DNA of 64,000 nucleotides from Candidatus Tisiphia endosymbiont of Sialis lutaria (GCF_964026535.1 NZ_OZ032153.1:682001-746000), one strand, 5' to 3'. Numbered from the stretch's first letter, positions 36,305-45,681 are shown. The notes: generated from the sequence alone by a model not told the origin. Made by a program: numbers and translations.

Positions 36305-36493
36305 ATGACAATTATGACAAAATTATTAAGATTTCTTCTGCCTTTTGTTGTGTTATTGCAATTATTATCATGTACCTCTAGTCCTCCTTATGAGATTAAA
36401 AGTCCTTGTGTATCTATTGAATCAACAGATCCGTCTGGTATTAGAAACCCATGTGTTCGTAGACCAGTAAATTTAACCATTGACATCGCTTAA
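36305..36493 (+). CDS. Small lipoprotein, Rickettsia DUF2706-like
   Basis: 62 aa. The N-terminal hydrophobic stretch LLRFLLPFVVLLQLLSC ends in a lipobox (LLSC), giving a predicted outer-membrane lipoprotein of about 40 residues. The mature part SSPPYEIKSPCVSIESTDPS and GIRNPCVRRPVN matches a small conserved Rickettsia family as I remember it (DUF2706), with two Cys. Function unknown. The end overlaps the comF start by 14 bp. Confidence 0.7.
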   Translation: MTIMTKLLRFLLPFVVLLQLLSCTSSPPYEIKSPCVSIESTDPSGIRNPCVRRPVNLTIDIA

Positions 36494-37225
36494 AGATTTG
36501 CTTCATTACGTACACAAAATCAGTAGACTTTATGATTATCTTATAGATTACATCTTACCAGCAAGATGCTTGTCTTGTATCGAAATGACTGAAACTAAAG
36601 AGGATTTTTGTCAAAATTGTTGGAAAAAACTTGATTTTATTACAAAACCCTACTGTATTATTTGTGGTAGTAGATTAGATATATCAATTTTAGATAATAT
36701 GTGTTGTGCAAAATGCTTTCAACATAAACCTTGTTATGATAAATCTCGTAGTCTAATTAAATTTAATGAGCATAGCAAAAAAATAATTCATGCCTTTAAA
36801 TACCAGGATAAAACTATTCTTGCTAAAACTTTTAGTAAATTATTTTATACACACTATAATAGTGAAATTCAAGACATTGACTTAATTATTCCAGTTCCCA
36901 TGAATAGGTTCAAGAGGTTGTTTAGAATGTATAATCCTGCTTTGATTCTAGCCTTAGAAATTAGCAAATTAGCAAGAAAGTCGTTTAGTCCGGATGTATT
37001 AATTAAGTCAAAATGGACTAAATCTCAAACATTTTTATCTAAAAAAGAACGAGAAAAAAACTTATCAAATAGCCTTATACTCAATAAAAAATATCAGATT
37101 ATAGGTCAAAAAATATTATTAGTAGATGATGTATTGACCCTGGAACTACAGTTAACAAATGCGCTAAAATCTTAAAAGATTCTGGAGCTGAATGTGTTTA
37201 TGTTATGACAATTGCCATGACATAA
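36480..37225 (+). pseudogene. comF: ComF-family phosphoribosyltransferase, frameshifted in the PRPP loop
   Basis: The N-terminal zinc-ribbon CLSCIEMTETKEDFCQNCW, then CIICGSR...CCAKC, is typical of ComF, followed by YQDKTILAKTF and LIIPVPMNRFKRLFRMYNPA. The PRPP-binding loop begins QKILLVDDVLT, but then the continuous frame reads LELQLTNALKS and stops at 37175. One base restored near 37139 gives TGTTVNKCAKILKDSGAEC and runs to a TAA at 37223-37225, the normal end. Either a real inactivating deletion or a sequencing error. ComF helps natural transformation in other bacteria; its role here is unclear. Confidence 0.85.
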
Positions 37226-37541
37226 ATAGCATACCCTACAATTTTTTATTTATTTCCTTATGATGAGTAAAAAAGCTGACTGCTAAGCGTTATTGCGAGG
37301 AGCTGCTTTAGTAGCGACGAAGCAATCCATGAGAATTAGTATAAATATATCAAGACTATATGGATTGCTTCGGAGGCTCACGCCTTCTCGCAATGATGTT
37401 TTTATGCTGTTTAATACTTATATAATAAAAATTGTAGGGTACTAAGGTGGCTCGCTAATAGACGACTTTTCTACTTTCATTTTCTTAAACTGACGCTTAT
37501 GCGTCGCTCCTGTTAGCCAATTCTCCTGAATTGACTATACA
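37226..37541. repeat. Spacer with an element C palindrome and a partial element A
   Basis: Element C at 37288-37397: arms TTATTGCGAGGAGCTGC and the closing CTTCTCGCAATGATG, with GACGAAGCAATCCATGAGAA opposite ATGGATTGCTTCGGAG. A partial element A (GACGCTTATGCGTCGCTCCT to CTCCTGAATTGACTATA) fills about 37482-37540 and reaches the lppC stop. Confidence 0.75.
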
Positions 37542-38684
37542 TTAAAAATTGTCAGCACTTTTTGAAATAGTGCTATACAAGCCATTTTCTTTCTTAATTA
37601 TATCGTACTCTCTTTGGGCTATTGAATCGATAAAGTGAATATTACCTGATATACCAATATATGGAGCTGTACTATTCAACGCTGCTAAAAATCGTTCTTC
37701 CGTAAAGTTAGTATCTATATATTTTGATGTTATTTTTCCTAAATCATAAGCCACAGCGTGCATGAAAGATAAATGATTAATGCCTATATTTTTAGCTCTC
37801 TCTATTATATTACTATTTACAATATTTAATGAACCAGTAAAGATAATATCCACCGGTTCAGAATAATCAATATTTATTCTGTTATCGCCTATTATAATTG
37901 CTTTTTTATCTAAATTATGCTTATGAATACTATCAAAAAGCAAATTTAGATTTTTACCATCATCCGACAGATAAATTACAGGTTTAGTTTCTGTATCCTC
38001 CATTTCATTTAAATTATCAACAGTATTTGAGACAGTTAACACCGCTTTTTCTATTGATTCTGGTATATTAGCATAAAATTCACTCCGCACTAAGGTAGAA
38101 TTTTTCTGAATTAATATATTTTGAATAAGTTGATTTGTTGTTTGTGCATGACGCCCTGAAGGTAGCAGGGCAATAAAATTTTTATAATCATTATCTGCAA
38201 AGTAATTAATTATTTTTGTAAGCTGCTTTGATGGAGCATGCCCAAATACCAAAAGTTTCTGGTCTGCCAATACAGGATTATTAGACATGGTAATTATAAA
38301 AATGTTATGCGTTTTAGCTTTATTGGTAATTAGAGAAGTAAGGTTTGAATATAATGACCCTAGAATAATTTTTGTTTTACGAGCTAATATTTTATCCATT
38401 GCAGCAAGTACCTGCTGCTCATTAGAGCCATCATAAGAAGTGACATGGACATAAGTTTTTAAACCATCTTCTAGACCCATTTTAATTAATTGGTTATATT
38501 GTCTACCTAATGTAGAATTTTCTCCCGTTAGAGGCATTAAAATTGCCACTTCTAGAGTTTCTTGCACAACTTCTTTCGTTGTAGGAGTAACAATAGCCTC
38601 TTTATTAGATTGGCAAGAAAATAAAGAGACAAGACATATAAATGATAAGGTGATATTTAAAAATTTTTGCTTTATACTGTTCAT
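37542..38684 (-). CDS. Periplasmic-binding-like lipoprotein, LppC/LpoA family
   Basis: 380 aa. A lipoprotein signal (ITLSFICLVSLFSC) gives Cys at about residue 24. The rest is a type I periplasmic-binding fold: EVAILMPLTGENSTLGRQYN, then ILGSLYSNLTSLITNKAK, FIALLPSGRHAQTTNQLIQN and DIIFTGSLNIVN. In gammaproteobacteria LpoA activates a class A penicillin-binding protein from the outer membrane; alphaproteobacterial members are shorter and less studied. It is divergent from rsmI, the same neighbour as in E. coli (yraM-yraL), which supports the assignment. Confidence 0.82.
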   Translation of the reverse strand: MNSIKQKFLNITLSFICLVSLFSCQSNKEAIVTPTTKEVVQETLEVAILMPLTGENSTLGRQYNQLIKMGLEDGLKTYVHVTSYDGSNEQQVLAAMDKILARKTKIILGSLYSNLTSLITNKAKTHNIFIITMSNNPVLADQKLLVFGHAPSKQLTKIINYFADNDYKNFIALLPSGRHAQTTNQLIQNILIQKNSTLVRSEFYANIPESIEKAVLTVSNTVDNLNEMEDTETKPVIYLSDDGKNLNLLFDSIHKHNLDKKAIIIGDNRINIDYSEPVDIIFTGSLNIVNSNIIERAKNIGINHLSFMHAVAYDLGKITSKYIDTNFTEERFLAALNSTAPYIGISGNIHFIDSIAQREYDIIKKENGLYSTISKSADNF

Positions 38685-38733
38685 AATACTTACTTTATCT
38701 TAATTAGGGATAATTGGCAATTGGGGTTAAATC

Positions 38734-39588
38734 ATGATCTTTAAACCAGGACTATATATTGTTTCAACACCTATTGGTAACTTAGATGATATAACATTTC
38801 GGGCTTTAGAAGCACTAAAAAACTCTACAGTAATACTGTGCGAGGATACCAGAATATCAAAAAAATTACTAGTAAAACATAATATAAAGACCAAGTTACA
38901 AGTATATAATGATCATAGTGATAACCAGTCAAGAGAGATTATCTGCAAGCTCATTGATAATGGAGCAATAGTCAGCCTAATATCTGATGCTGGAACACCG
39001 TTAATTTCTGACCCTGGTTATAAACTAGTTAGGCAGTTGAGAAAACTTAATTATCACATAGATGTTATACCTGGCGTTTCTGCATTAACCACCGCTATAC
39101 CCATTTCTGGATTACCATCAGATCGTTTTTTATTTGCTGGATTCTTACCAAAAACCATTGAAGGTAAAAAGAAGATTTTCATAGAATTAGCTAGCATAAA
39201 AGCAACTTTGATTTTTTTTGAAACTGCTAGCAGAATAGAGCAATCGTTACATACGGCTCTTGCTATTTTTGGTAATAGAGAAATATGTATAGCACGTGAA
39301 CTTACTAAATTGCACCAAGAAGTAAAGTCAGGATTAATAGAAAACGTTATAAATTTCTATAAACAGAATATTATCAAAGGGGAAATAGTATTGCTAATTT
39401 CCGGTGTTTCTGAAGAGGATAATGCAGCTAATCTAGCAGATGACTTAGAAAAATTTATACATTTGTACTTATCTAAAGGATGGAGTGCCAAAAGTATTAC
39501 AGATACGGCTAATGAAAATTTCAGCAAAAGCTACAGCAAGAAAGAAATATATGCTATAGTGAATAAAATAAAGAGCTTGAGTGAATAA
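38734..39588 (+). CDS. rsmI: 16S rRNA (cytidine-1402 2'-O)-methyltransferase RsmI
   Basis: 284 aa tetrapyrrole-methylase-fold enzyme. GLYIVSTPIGNLDDITFRAL at the N-terminus, CEDTRISKKLLVKHNI, then LISDAGTPLISDPGYKLV near residue 82 and IPGVSALTTAIPISGLPSDR near 111 are the RsmI signatures. FFETASRIEQSL follows. A small C-terminal helical domain (KGWSAKSITDTANENFS) is present. Its stop coincides with the end of homology of the neighbouring antisense phage-like gene, so the phage block was joined exactly at the 3' end of rsmI. Confidence 0.95.
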   Translation: MIFKPGLYIVSTPIGNLDDITFRALEALKNSTVILCEDTRISKKLLVKHNIKTKLQVYNDHSDNQSREIICKLIDNGAIVSLISDAGTPLISDPGYKLVRQLRKLNYHIDVIPGVSALTTAIPISGLPSDRFLFAGFLPKTIEGKKKIFIELASIKATLIFFETASRIEQSLHTALAIFGNREICIARELTKLHQEVKSGLIENVINFYKQNIIKGEIVLLISGVSEEDNAANLADDLEKFIHLYLSKGWSAKSITDTANENFSKSYSKKEIYAIVNKIKSLSE

Positions 39589-40113
39589 TTCCATAGCTAT
39601 TATGCTATCTTGTAAATTACTAATATAAAGTTCAGGATTATCATAAGTAGCAATCTTAAACTTTTCGATAGCTTCAATTGCTAAATGGTTACGTTTACCA
39701 TCAATCAGCTTGGCTTCTGTATGGCTGATATGTCCAGCTAAAGATATTTTATACTCATTAATCTTGGCTTGCAACATCCGCCTAGTCAATGGGTTCTTGG
39801 CTTGTTGCAAATAATCGATAGCTCGCTTATCATATTTGCCTAAAAAATACTCGATGAACGGTTTGTTATTTTCTGAAAAATCCGGATGAAATTCATCAAA
39901 TTGCGTTAAGCAACCAAAACCACCAGTTTTGTTATCACTGACTACCTCAATATTACTCTGTGATTGATGCAAATGCGTAGTAGTATCTTTAATAAAGTCT
40001 GCCCATAAATTAGGCATTTCTACACTGGCATCTTTCTCCAGTTTACGTATCAAATACCCTTTAGCTTCTTCATTAATCTTCTGACTTATCCCAGCTATAA
40101 CTTGCCATTTCAT
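39589..40113 (-). pseudogene. Phage virion-internal-like protein, truncated at rsmI
   Basis: The open frame reaches to 39469, but its last 40 or so codons are just the antisense of rsmI (hydrophobic YFIHYSIYFFLAVAFAE), so the genuine part ends at about 39589. The real part is helical and hydrophilic (GDKRAIDYLQQAKNPL-like, TRRMLQAKINEYKIS, GHISHTEAKLIDGKRN). It follows the 40314-40880 gene in the phage block. Position after tail tube genes suggests an internal virion or ejection protein; no firm family. Confidence 0.5.
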
Positions 40114-40147
40114 CTTATTTGGTCACTTTTTTATTAAACTTCCTATA

Positions 40148-40254
40148 TATAGTCAATTCAGGAGAATTTGGGGCTAGGAGCGATGGAGCGACGCCTATAA
40201 GTAATAGGCGAGCGACGAGCGACAACGTCCCCAACTTCTCATCAATTGACTATA
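40148..40254. repeat. Palindromic element A, full-length reference copy
   Basis: 107 bp from TATAGTCAATTCAGGAGAAT to TCATCAATTGACTATA. The two ends are imperfect inverted repeats sharing TATAGTCAATT. The middle hairpin is CGCCTATAAGTAATAGGCG, with GAGCGACGA/TCG-type symmetry next to it. One frame is open through the element (SGEFGARSDGATPISNRRAT), which lets it insert in genes. It is the clearest uninterrupted copy. Confidence 0.9.
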
Positions 40255-40313
40255 ACAGATTTTTATCATCCACTAATAGCTATTGCCATTATTTTTGCAG
40301 TATTCTTATTTTT

Positions 40314-40880
40314 TTACTTCTCTGTTGTCCCTTCATTAATTCTTGCTATCCTAGCCAGATCAGATACCCCGCTTAAAACCGTACCAAGATTTTGCCAAGG
40401 TGAAGCTGACCTAATCGAACCAATATTACGGTTAATTGCTTCCTTGTTTAAATCAATCATTGCCGTATTTAAGTTTGATCTTGGTCTTTGGTGAAAATGT
40501 TCAGCTTCTACGCTTCTTGCCTTCATCTCATCCATATAAGCCATATGCCGTAGCAACAAGCCAGCTGAATCAGTGCCAGTGATACCAATACCAGTTTTCA
40601 GGATATTATAGCCCAATTGTTGGCGATTATATAACTGCTCCTGCCTCAGCATATCAACATGATAACTTGATATTGCTCCATATTCCGCAGTTCTTTCGAT
40701 TAGTTGTTGACGGTCAAACCTGACATTCTCTTGTTGCTGTCTTAATAAATGCTGCTGCTCATATAAAGATTGCTTGGTTTTCTCTTTATTACTCCTGAGT
40801 TGAGCATAAGTATTAAACAAAGAGGCTCCCGTAGCAAATATACTTGCCCCGCTCGAGAAAAAATTTAGGAGATCAAACAT
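40314..40880 (-). CDS. Phage internal-virion-like protein
   Basis: 188 aa. The N-terminus MFDLLNFFSSGASIFATGAS, then LFNTYAQLRSN, followed by a long Gln-rich helix (QQHLLRQQQENVRFDRQQL), ITGTDSAGLLLRHMAYMDEM and a C-terminal SPWQNLGTVLSGVSDLARIA, resembles the small internal/ejection proteins that podoviruses encode after the tail tube genes. The call rests on position and style, not on a strong motif. An A-type repeat separates it from the next gene. The start is preceded by TTAGGAG-like sequence in the minus sense. Confidence 0.55.
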   Translation of the reverse strand: MFDLLNFFSSGASIFATGASLFNTYAQLRSNKEKTKQSLYEQQHLLRQQQENVRFDRQQLIERTAEYGAISSYHVDMLRQEQLYNRQQLGYNILKTGIGITGTDSAGLLLRHMAYMDEMKARSVEAEHFHQRPRSNLNTAMIDLNKEAINRNIGSIRSASPWQNLGTVLSGVSDLARIARINEGTTEK

Positions 40881-40936
40881 TGGTATTTTTTACCGTTTAA
40901 AGATTTTTAGCTATTTAATTTGTTGCAAAAATATGT

Positions 40937-41100
40937 TATACTATAACTAGTATCAGTTGTGTAATGTGCCGAAAAATCTGCCTAACTGGGGGCATTTTTA
41001 GCAGTCGATTCTTTCGAAGAATAGGGCATTATCCGATTGGTACTTGGACTGGGGAACTCGGTTGGCGTTATGACCCCTATATTACTAGGGGTCTCTCGCT
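40937..41100 (+). ncRNA. Candidate structured transcript between two phage-block genes
   Basis: A GC-richer island in an AT-rich gap. An extended -10 (TGTTATACT, hexamer 40937-40942) is followed by a small hairpin (ATTCTTTCGAAGAAT, about 41010). A strong stem GACCCCTA (41072-41079) / TAGGGGTC (41086-41093) comes next. No U-run follows the stem and no clear -35 is present. It could also be an uncharacterised repeat. No reading frame. Confidence 0.3.
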
Positions 41101-41133
41101 TTAAGGAAAAAAAGAAAGAGCTTCTTCTTTTCA

Positions 41134-41883
41134 CTAATTCGTAGATAAGAATTCATTCACTGATACTTGCAATTCTCCTATGATCTCTGTTACCAATTCA
41201 TTGTTTTCTAGTGGAGTAGGTGATTGGTTCCATTTCCAATATGGATAATAGGGAACCAAACGATCTAAATTTTCCCTTCCGTCTACCTTACCAGCTTTGT
41301 CACCAGACATCAAAATAATTAACTCAGTATCAACAAAATATTTATCACACTGAAAATAAACTTCCCCTGGAATGATTATATTTGTTATCTCATTGCAATC
41401 TTGGGCTAAAATGGCTATTTTAAAGCTATCTTCTAGCAATTCTTTTTTCCCTTCTTCTTTAGCCCAGTTACATAAAACAGAAAGAAAAGAAGCTAAACCT
41501 CTTCCCATTTGAGTATATTCTACAATAACAGTTTGTTGCCCTGCTTTAAAGGAGTCAATAATAGAATCTGGATCCATATTAATGGATTTCAAGTAAACGC
41601 GGTAGTTTGCTTCATTGCCCTTGTCTATTGTGAATTCTTTCTTAAATTCCTGCTCTAACTCCGATTTTTTGTAAAACTTACCTGAAAAGGCTATATAATC
41701 AAATATTGCCTCTGAATGATGGCTAGCTTTAACTAATAATTCTTCTGCCTTTACAAACCATGCTGGACTTTGTCCCAAAGAAAAAATCCTGCTATTGGGG
41801 TAAGATTCAGTAATTTTATTAGCTATTTCTACTATATTATTAAAATTTTCTGGTTTATCATACCAATTAACTTGTTTAGACAT
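41134..41883 (-). CDS. Unrecognised 249 aa protein in the phage block
   Basis: A complete gene with AAAGGAGGTTCTT before the ATG, an unusually strong ribosome site here. The soluble protein reads PNSRIFSLGQSPAWFVKAEE near residue 30, AFSGKFYKKSELEQEFKKEF, and TVIVEYTQMGRGLASFLSVL near residue 120. The S-L-G-x-S-P and later E-Y-x-x-x-G-R-G-L patterns are reminiscent of phosphoribosyltransferase-like folds, but I cannot assign a family. It sits 39 bp after the tail-tube gene on the same strand. It may be cargo rather than a virion part. Confidence 0.6.
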   Translation of the reverse strand: MSKQVNWYDKPENFNNIVEIANKITESYPNSRIFSLGQSPAWFVKAEELLVKASHHSEAIFDYIAFSGKFYKKSELEQEFKKEFTIDKGNEANYRVYLKSINMDPDSIIDSFKAGQQTVIVEYTQMGRGLASFLSVLCNWAKEEGKKELLEDSFKIAILAQDCNEITNIIIPGEVYFQCDKYFVDTELIILMSGDKAGKVDGRENLDRLVPYYPYWKWNQSPTPLENNELVTEIIGELQVSVNEFLSTN

Positions 41884-41922
41884 AAGAACCTCCTTTAAAG
41901 TGTTGCTTCTATAGTACTAATT

Positions 41923-44900
41923 TCATTGTATACCTCCTTTATAATTTGGCAAGATTTTTGCCTTAGCATAGATTTTTAATATACTAACAGGATAAGGTTT
42001 ATCGACCTTAAAAGTCACATCAATATCAGTTTTAATTTCCCCGTGCATAATGAAATTTATCCAACCTGATTGATAGGGAGTGGTAAATAAGTCACACACC
42101 TCTTTAGTAGCTGTTGATGTTGTTAAATATTTCTTATCATTAACCAATCTAATCAATGCATCACTATCTACATATCTACTGTTAATATGTTGCCGATTTA
42201 TTTGCCCATTATCAAGCCTTTCTTCAATATAACCACCTTTACTATTAAAGACCTTCAAGCCAAGTTCTGCATCTTTTTTCGGAGCATGTTCTACTTCATC
42301 TGGGAATATCAAGGGGAAAGTCTGTAATATCGAAGAATAAGGAAAACCTACCGACAAATGTCTTACCGGATGTTTTAGCTTAATCAGCTCATTATCGATA
42401 ATTCGTAAATCATGTAATTCTTCATCACCAATAATAGACACAGCTATTTTCTGAAAGATTGGTAATATAGTGGCAATATTCATTTGTTGGAATGATGGTA
42501 GGCAGTTACGAGCTATACTACTTAGTTCATAACCGCCAATATCAGGAAATAGTTTTTTAAAAACTGGAAAGTATCTTTTTGATAAAAGTAAATATTTCTC
42601 TAATTTTATGCTCTTCTCATCTTCAAGAATATCTTTCAGTAAAGCTGGATGAAAGCTCGGCATAATTAACTGACAATACTCAATAATGTTTCGCTGCAAA
42701 TAAGCTAGCCCTTCTTTGAGTTCTTGCATTTGCTCAAATATTTTACCCGCTAGTGGATCAGTATAATCTTCTTCGCTATATACCGACGCTCTAGAGGACG
42801 ATAATAGACTTCCTGGATAACTCAATCTAGTTGGTGATTTTGTCGTCGAAACTCGCCTTCGTTGCTCACGTACGTCTATGTACGCTGCGGTACTCGGCTT
42901 CGTTTCTCCTAAAAATCCCTCAACTATCTCTGACTTATCCAGGAAGTCTAATGAGGAGTCGCACTCTCTTGCCATTACCGGTGCCATTCTGTCGGCTACT
43001 TCATCTACAACATTATCGATAGTTTGACTAAAACTATCAGACAAAATATATTCCCGAACATTTTTACTTAATGGTTTATCGAGTATGATACTTCTTAGAC
43101 AAACAACTATTTCTTCTCGCCTCTTAAAATTGGTTAGCTCATTAATCTTGTTGTCATTATGTATTTGTTGTAATTTATCGATTAATTGATTGGTAATAGT
43201 TGATAATTTATCGTTTATTTGTTGCTTGTTAGTATGTTGATCAAATCCAGTAATTTGCTGGCTAATTAATTGTTTGCTTTGCTCACCAAATATATATTTA
43301 GTCAGTTCTGGATGAGCAATATTTAGCAATTCTGGGTAAAAATCCACTCCAGTTTTGGCAAAAAACTTTTTTAAATTAACTAGCAGTCCGGATTTTTTAT
43401 CATTATCCTGCTGGGCATAATATAGCAATATTTTCTTATTGATATGGCTAACTGCTGATCGCATTTCTTGTATTTCTCTACTTATTTCAAACTGTAGATC
43501 GATATTCTGCTTGGCAGTTGCCATAATGTCTTGTACCGTACCAGCAATGAACTTGATTAGCTCGGTATTTAGCTTTTTTATTTGCAAACAAATAGTTGGA
43601 CGGAAAGAAAAAGCACTATTAGGTAGATATTCCATCAAGCCACCATCTCTTAAAATAGCTGGTACATCATCTTCATTTAGTCCTTCCACCGCTTCAATAA
43701 TATCCCCACCAAGCCGCTCACCATCATATAATAATTGCTCGATTGTCACAAAGCTTTCAGGATTATTTAAAAAGAAATTATCTAATTCTGCATAAATACG
43801 CGAAAATATTCGATGATAGGCAAAAGATATCGCCAAAATATTCATAATCTTAGGCAAATAATTTTGATAATATTTTTGTAAAAAGCTTTCTATCTCGGTT
43901 CTATGTTCATCATAATTAGCAACTAGCTTGTTTTTGTATTTAAAAGAATTACCAACATTATCTAACTTAAGTCTCAAGATAGTTTCTGCTTGAGCTTGTA
44001 CAATATGCTCTAATTTGGTTATATCACCTCTAAACTCATAAGCACTATCGTCCTTTAATGTTTGTATCATTGACCGATAAGCCGCATTCTCTCCAGGCTG
44101 TTGGATATTTACATGACAATCCGCATAAACGGCTTTATCGGTTACAAAATGCTTAGCGGAAAAATAACGAGTTTGCAGCACTTCCAGATATTCCTTGCTA
44201 CTTACACCAGTATCATCACTTCTCCTAACATGCAGATATAACATATCGGCACTTTCAGCATAGATTGGCGTGATGCCTAATACTTGACCATTACCACCTA
44301 GCCAATGTTGCGACCAACCCATAATTTTTAAATCATGTGAATAGATAAAACTAGCAAAAGAGCCATTTTTTAACACTGCCACTATCATTGAAAAGGGACT
44401 ATTACAGCCGACAATTTGTCTAATGCCACCAGCAAATATATGCTCAGCATAGGCAGTGATGTCTGATATCTGAAAACCACCTTTTTCTTGTGAATAATAC
44501 AAACTATTAATTTTACAACCATTACCTTCAACAAAAAAGATGGTCTTACCGATTATTACTGGTTTCAGTGGTGATATTGGTAGCTCAATCTCTTTATGGA
44601 TTTTGACAAATTCTCCCTTAGCTCGATCTCCTTCTTTGACTAAATAGATGCCATCACTAGTGCCTAATAATAATTCATCGGCAAAAGGCACCGACCATAA
44701 GACATTATCAAAAGTTGAGGAGGAGAAAGTTGCCGAAAAAGCACTTAAAGGATTACGAGCCTCTAACAGGGTTCTATATGCCATCCTAAAATCACTAAAA
44801 TCACCCTTATAGCTTGCCCAAATTGAATGAATATTTTTATTGACTCCAAAGCACCATAACCGGTTTTCAAAAGTAACCACTGAAGTACAATATAATTTCT

Positions 44901-45681
44901 CCTGCTGTGCTTGGTAGATGGGAGATTGATTAGTATATGATAAACTTGCTGCTCGCTGGTAAAGGTCTTTTAGTGTATCGTTAATTTTATCTACTTCCGC
45001 TCCATAGATTACTTCATTAAAAGGTTTTTGTATTTTATTATATCCGGTTTGCCCTACAGTAAAATAATTAACTTGGCATTTCAGTGGTTCAATAATAAAC
45101 ATCTTCTCTTTACCAGGGAAATTGCTGGCTAGCTCATAGCTGCTACTAGAGGCTATCTCGGCTCTTTCACCATATTCTACCTGTCTCTTTCTTGCCTGCT
45201 CTTCAATATGTTGGTAAAATTGCTCAATAACTTGCGGGTCAATGGAGAATTTAAAGATTGGTCTCTTATCACCAAAGGAGATATAAGCAATTCCTTGAAA
45301 TACTACATAAGAAAAATCCTTAGGACGAAAATGAAAATTTTGCCCCTCATCCTGTATAACTTTACTAGTTAACAACAATTCCCCACCAACAAAGAATAAG
45401 CAACGAGTCTCTAGCTGATGCGATTCAAAAACCAGCAAGTAAGATAATTTCCTTGAGAACATCACTGCTGCCATTTTCTTTGGCACATTATCGCTGAACA
45501 AATGAACAAATTGTGTACCATGTCTACGCATAATACCACCTGACGGCAGTAGCATGAAGTTAATCAACTTTTTAACGCCATTCTGATATAATGCCAGCTC
45601 AGTTCTGCCCTCAATGGTTGGCGTTAACTCACCACCTGAAAAGTTATTTTTTTGTGAGTAAACAAATTGTTCTTGTTGCAT
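41923..45681 (-). CDS. Podovirus tail tubular protein B-like, with large internal insertion
   Basis: 1252 aa. The N-terminus QKNNFSGGELTPTIEGRTEL, then ALYQNGVKKLINFMLLPSGG and IMRRHGTQFVH, is the classic start of T7 gp12-like nozzle/stabilisation proteins (NFSGGELSP...GR.D...Y..G...L.NF...P.GG..RR.GT). Homology-like text continues to about residue 540. Residues about 555-1130 are different: charged, helical, Leu/Ile/Lys-rich (QKYYQNYLPKIMNILAISFA), unlike tail proteins, and contain an in-frame palindromic element B (about residues 911-959). The last 100 residues return to a beta-rich end (PYQSGWINFIMHGEIKTDID). It may be decayed or repurposed. Confidence 0.75.
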   Translation of the reverse strand: MQQEQFVYSQKNNFSGGELTPTIEGRTELALYQNGVKKLINFMLLPSGGIMRRHGTQFVHLFSDNVPKKMAAVMFSRKLSYLLVFESHQLETRCLFFVGGELLLTSKVIQDEGQNFHFRPKDFSYVVFQGIAYISFGDKRPIFKFSIDPQVIEQFYQHIEEQARKRQVEYGERAEIASSSSYELASNFPGKEKMFIIEPLKCQVNYFTVGQTGYNKIQKPFNEVIYGAEVDKINDTLKDLYQRAASLSYTNQSPIYQAQQEKLYCTSVVTFENRLWCFGVNKNIHSIWASYKGDFSDFRMAYRTLLEARNPLSAFSATFSSSTFDNVLWSVPFADELLLGTSDGIYLVKEGDRAKGEFVKIHKEIELPISPLKPVIIGKTIFFVEGNGCKINSLYYSQEKGGFQISDITAYAEHIFAGGIRQIVGCNSPFSMIVAVLKNGSFASFIYSHDLKIMGWSQHWLGGNGQVLGITPIYAESADMLYLHVRRSDDTGVSSKEYLEVLQTRYFSAKHFVTDKAVYADCHVNIQQPGENAAYRSMIQTLKDDSAYEFRGDITKLEHIVQAQAETILRLKLDNVGNSFKYKNKLVANYDEHRTEIESFLQKYYQNYLPKIMNILAISFAYHRIFSRIYAELDNFFLNNPESFVTIEQLLYDGERLGGDIIEAVEGLNEDDVPAILRDGGLMEYLPNSAFSFRPTICLQIKKLNTELIKFIAGTVQDIMATAKQNIDLQFEISREIQEMRSAVSHINKKILLYYAQQDNDKKSGLLVNLKKFFAKTGVDFYPELLNIAHPELTKYIFGEQSKQLISQQITGFDQHTNKQQINDKLSTITNQLIDKLQQIHNDNKINELTNFKRREEIVVCLRSIILDKPLSKNVREYILSDSFSQTIDNVVDEVADRMAPVMARECDSSLDFLDKSEIVEGFLGETKPSTAAYIDVREQRRRVSTTKSPTRLSYPGSLLSSSRASVYSEEDYTDPLAGKIFEQMQELKEGLAYLQRNIIEYCQLIMPSFHPALLKDILEDEKSIKLEKYLLLSKRYFPVFKKLFPDIGGYELSSIARNCLPSFQQMNIATILPIFQKIAVSIIGDEELHDLRIIDNELIKLKHPVRHLSVGFPYSSILQTFPLIFPDEVEHAPKKDAELGLKVFNSKGGYIEERLDNGQINRQHINSRYVDSDALIRLVNDKKYLTTSTATKEVCDLFTTPYQSGWINFIMHGEIKTDIDVTFKVDKPYPVSILKIYAKAKILPNYKGGIQ
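42805..42950. repeat. Palindromic element B inserted in the tail protein gene
   Basis: Arms TAGACTTCCTGGATAAC and GACTTATCCAGGAAGTCTA, with the interior CACGTACGTCTATGTACGCT as in 13901-14052. The arms differ from the intergenic copies (CTTCCTGG versus CCTCTTGC) on both sides in a matching way, so pairing is preserved. It is read through as about 49 residues (IVEGFLGETKPSTAAYIDVR...). The frame of the host gene stays open. Confidence 0.85.

Noticed and set aside
39469-39588. Hydrophobic C-terminus of the phage-like gene next to rsmI
   Set aside because: These codons are the exact antisense of the rsmI 3' end. They are read-through, not a real membrane domain.
9785-40998. Shared 14-mer (CTAAAAATGCCCCC and its complement at about 40985-40998)
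   Set aside because: The match does not extend on either side, so it may be chance; not enough for a repeat family.
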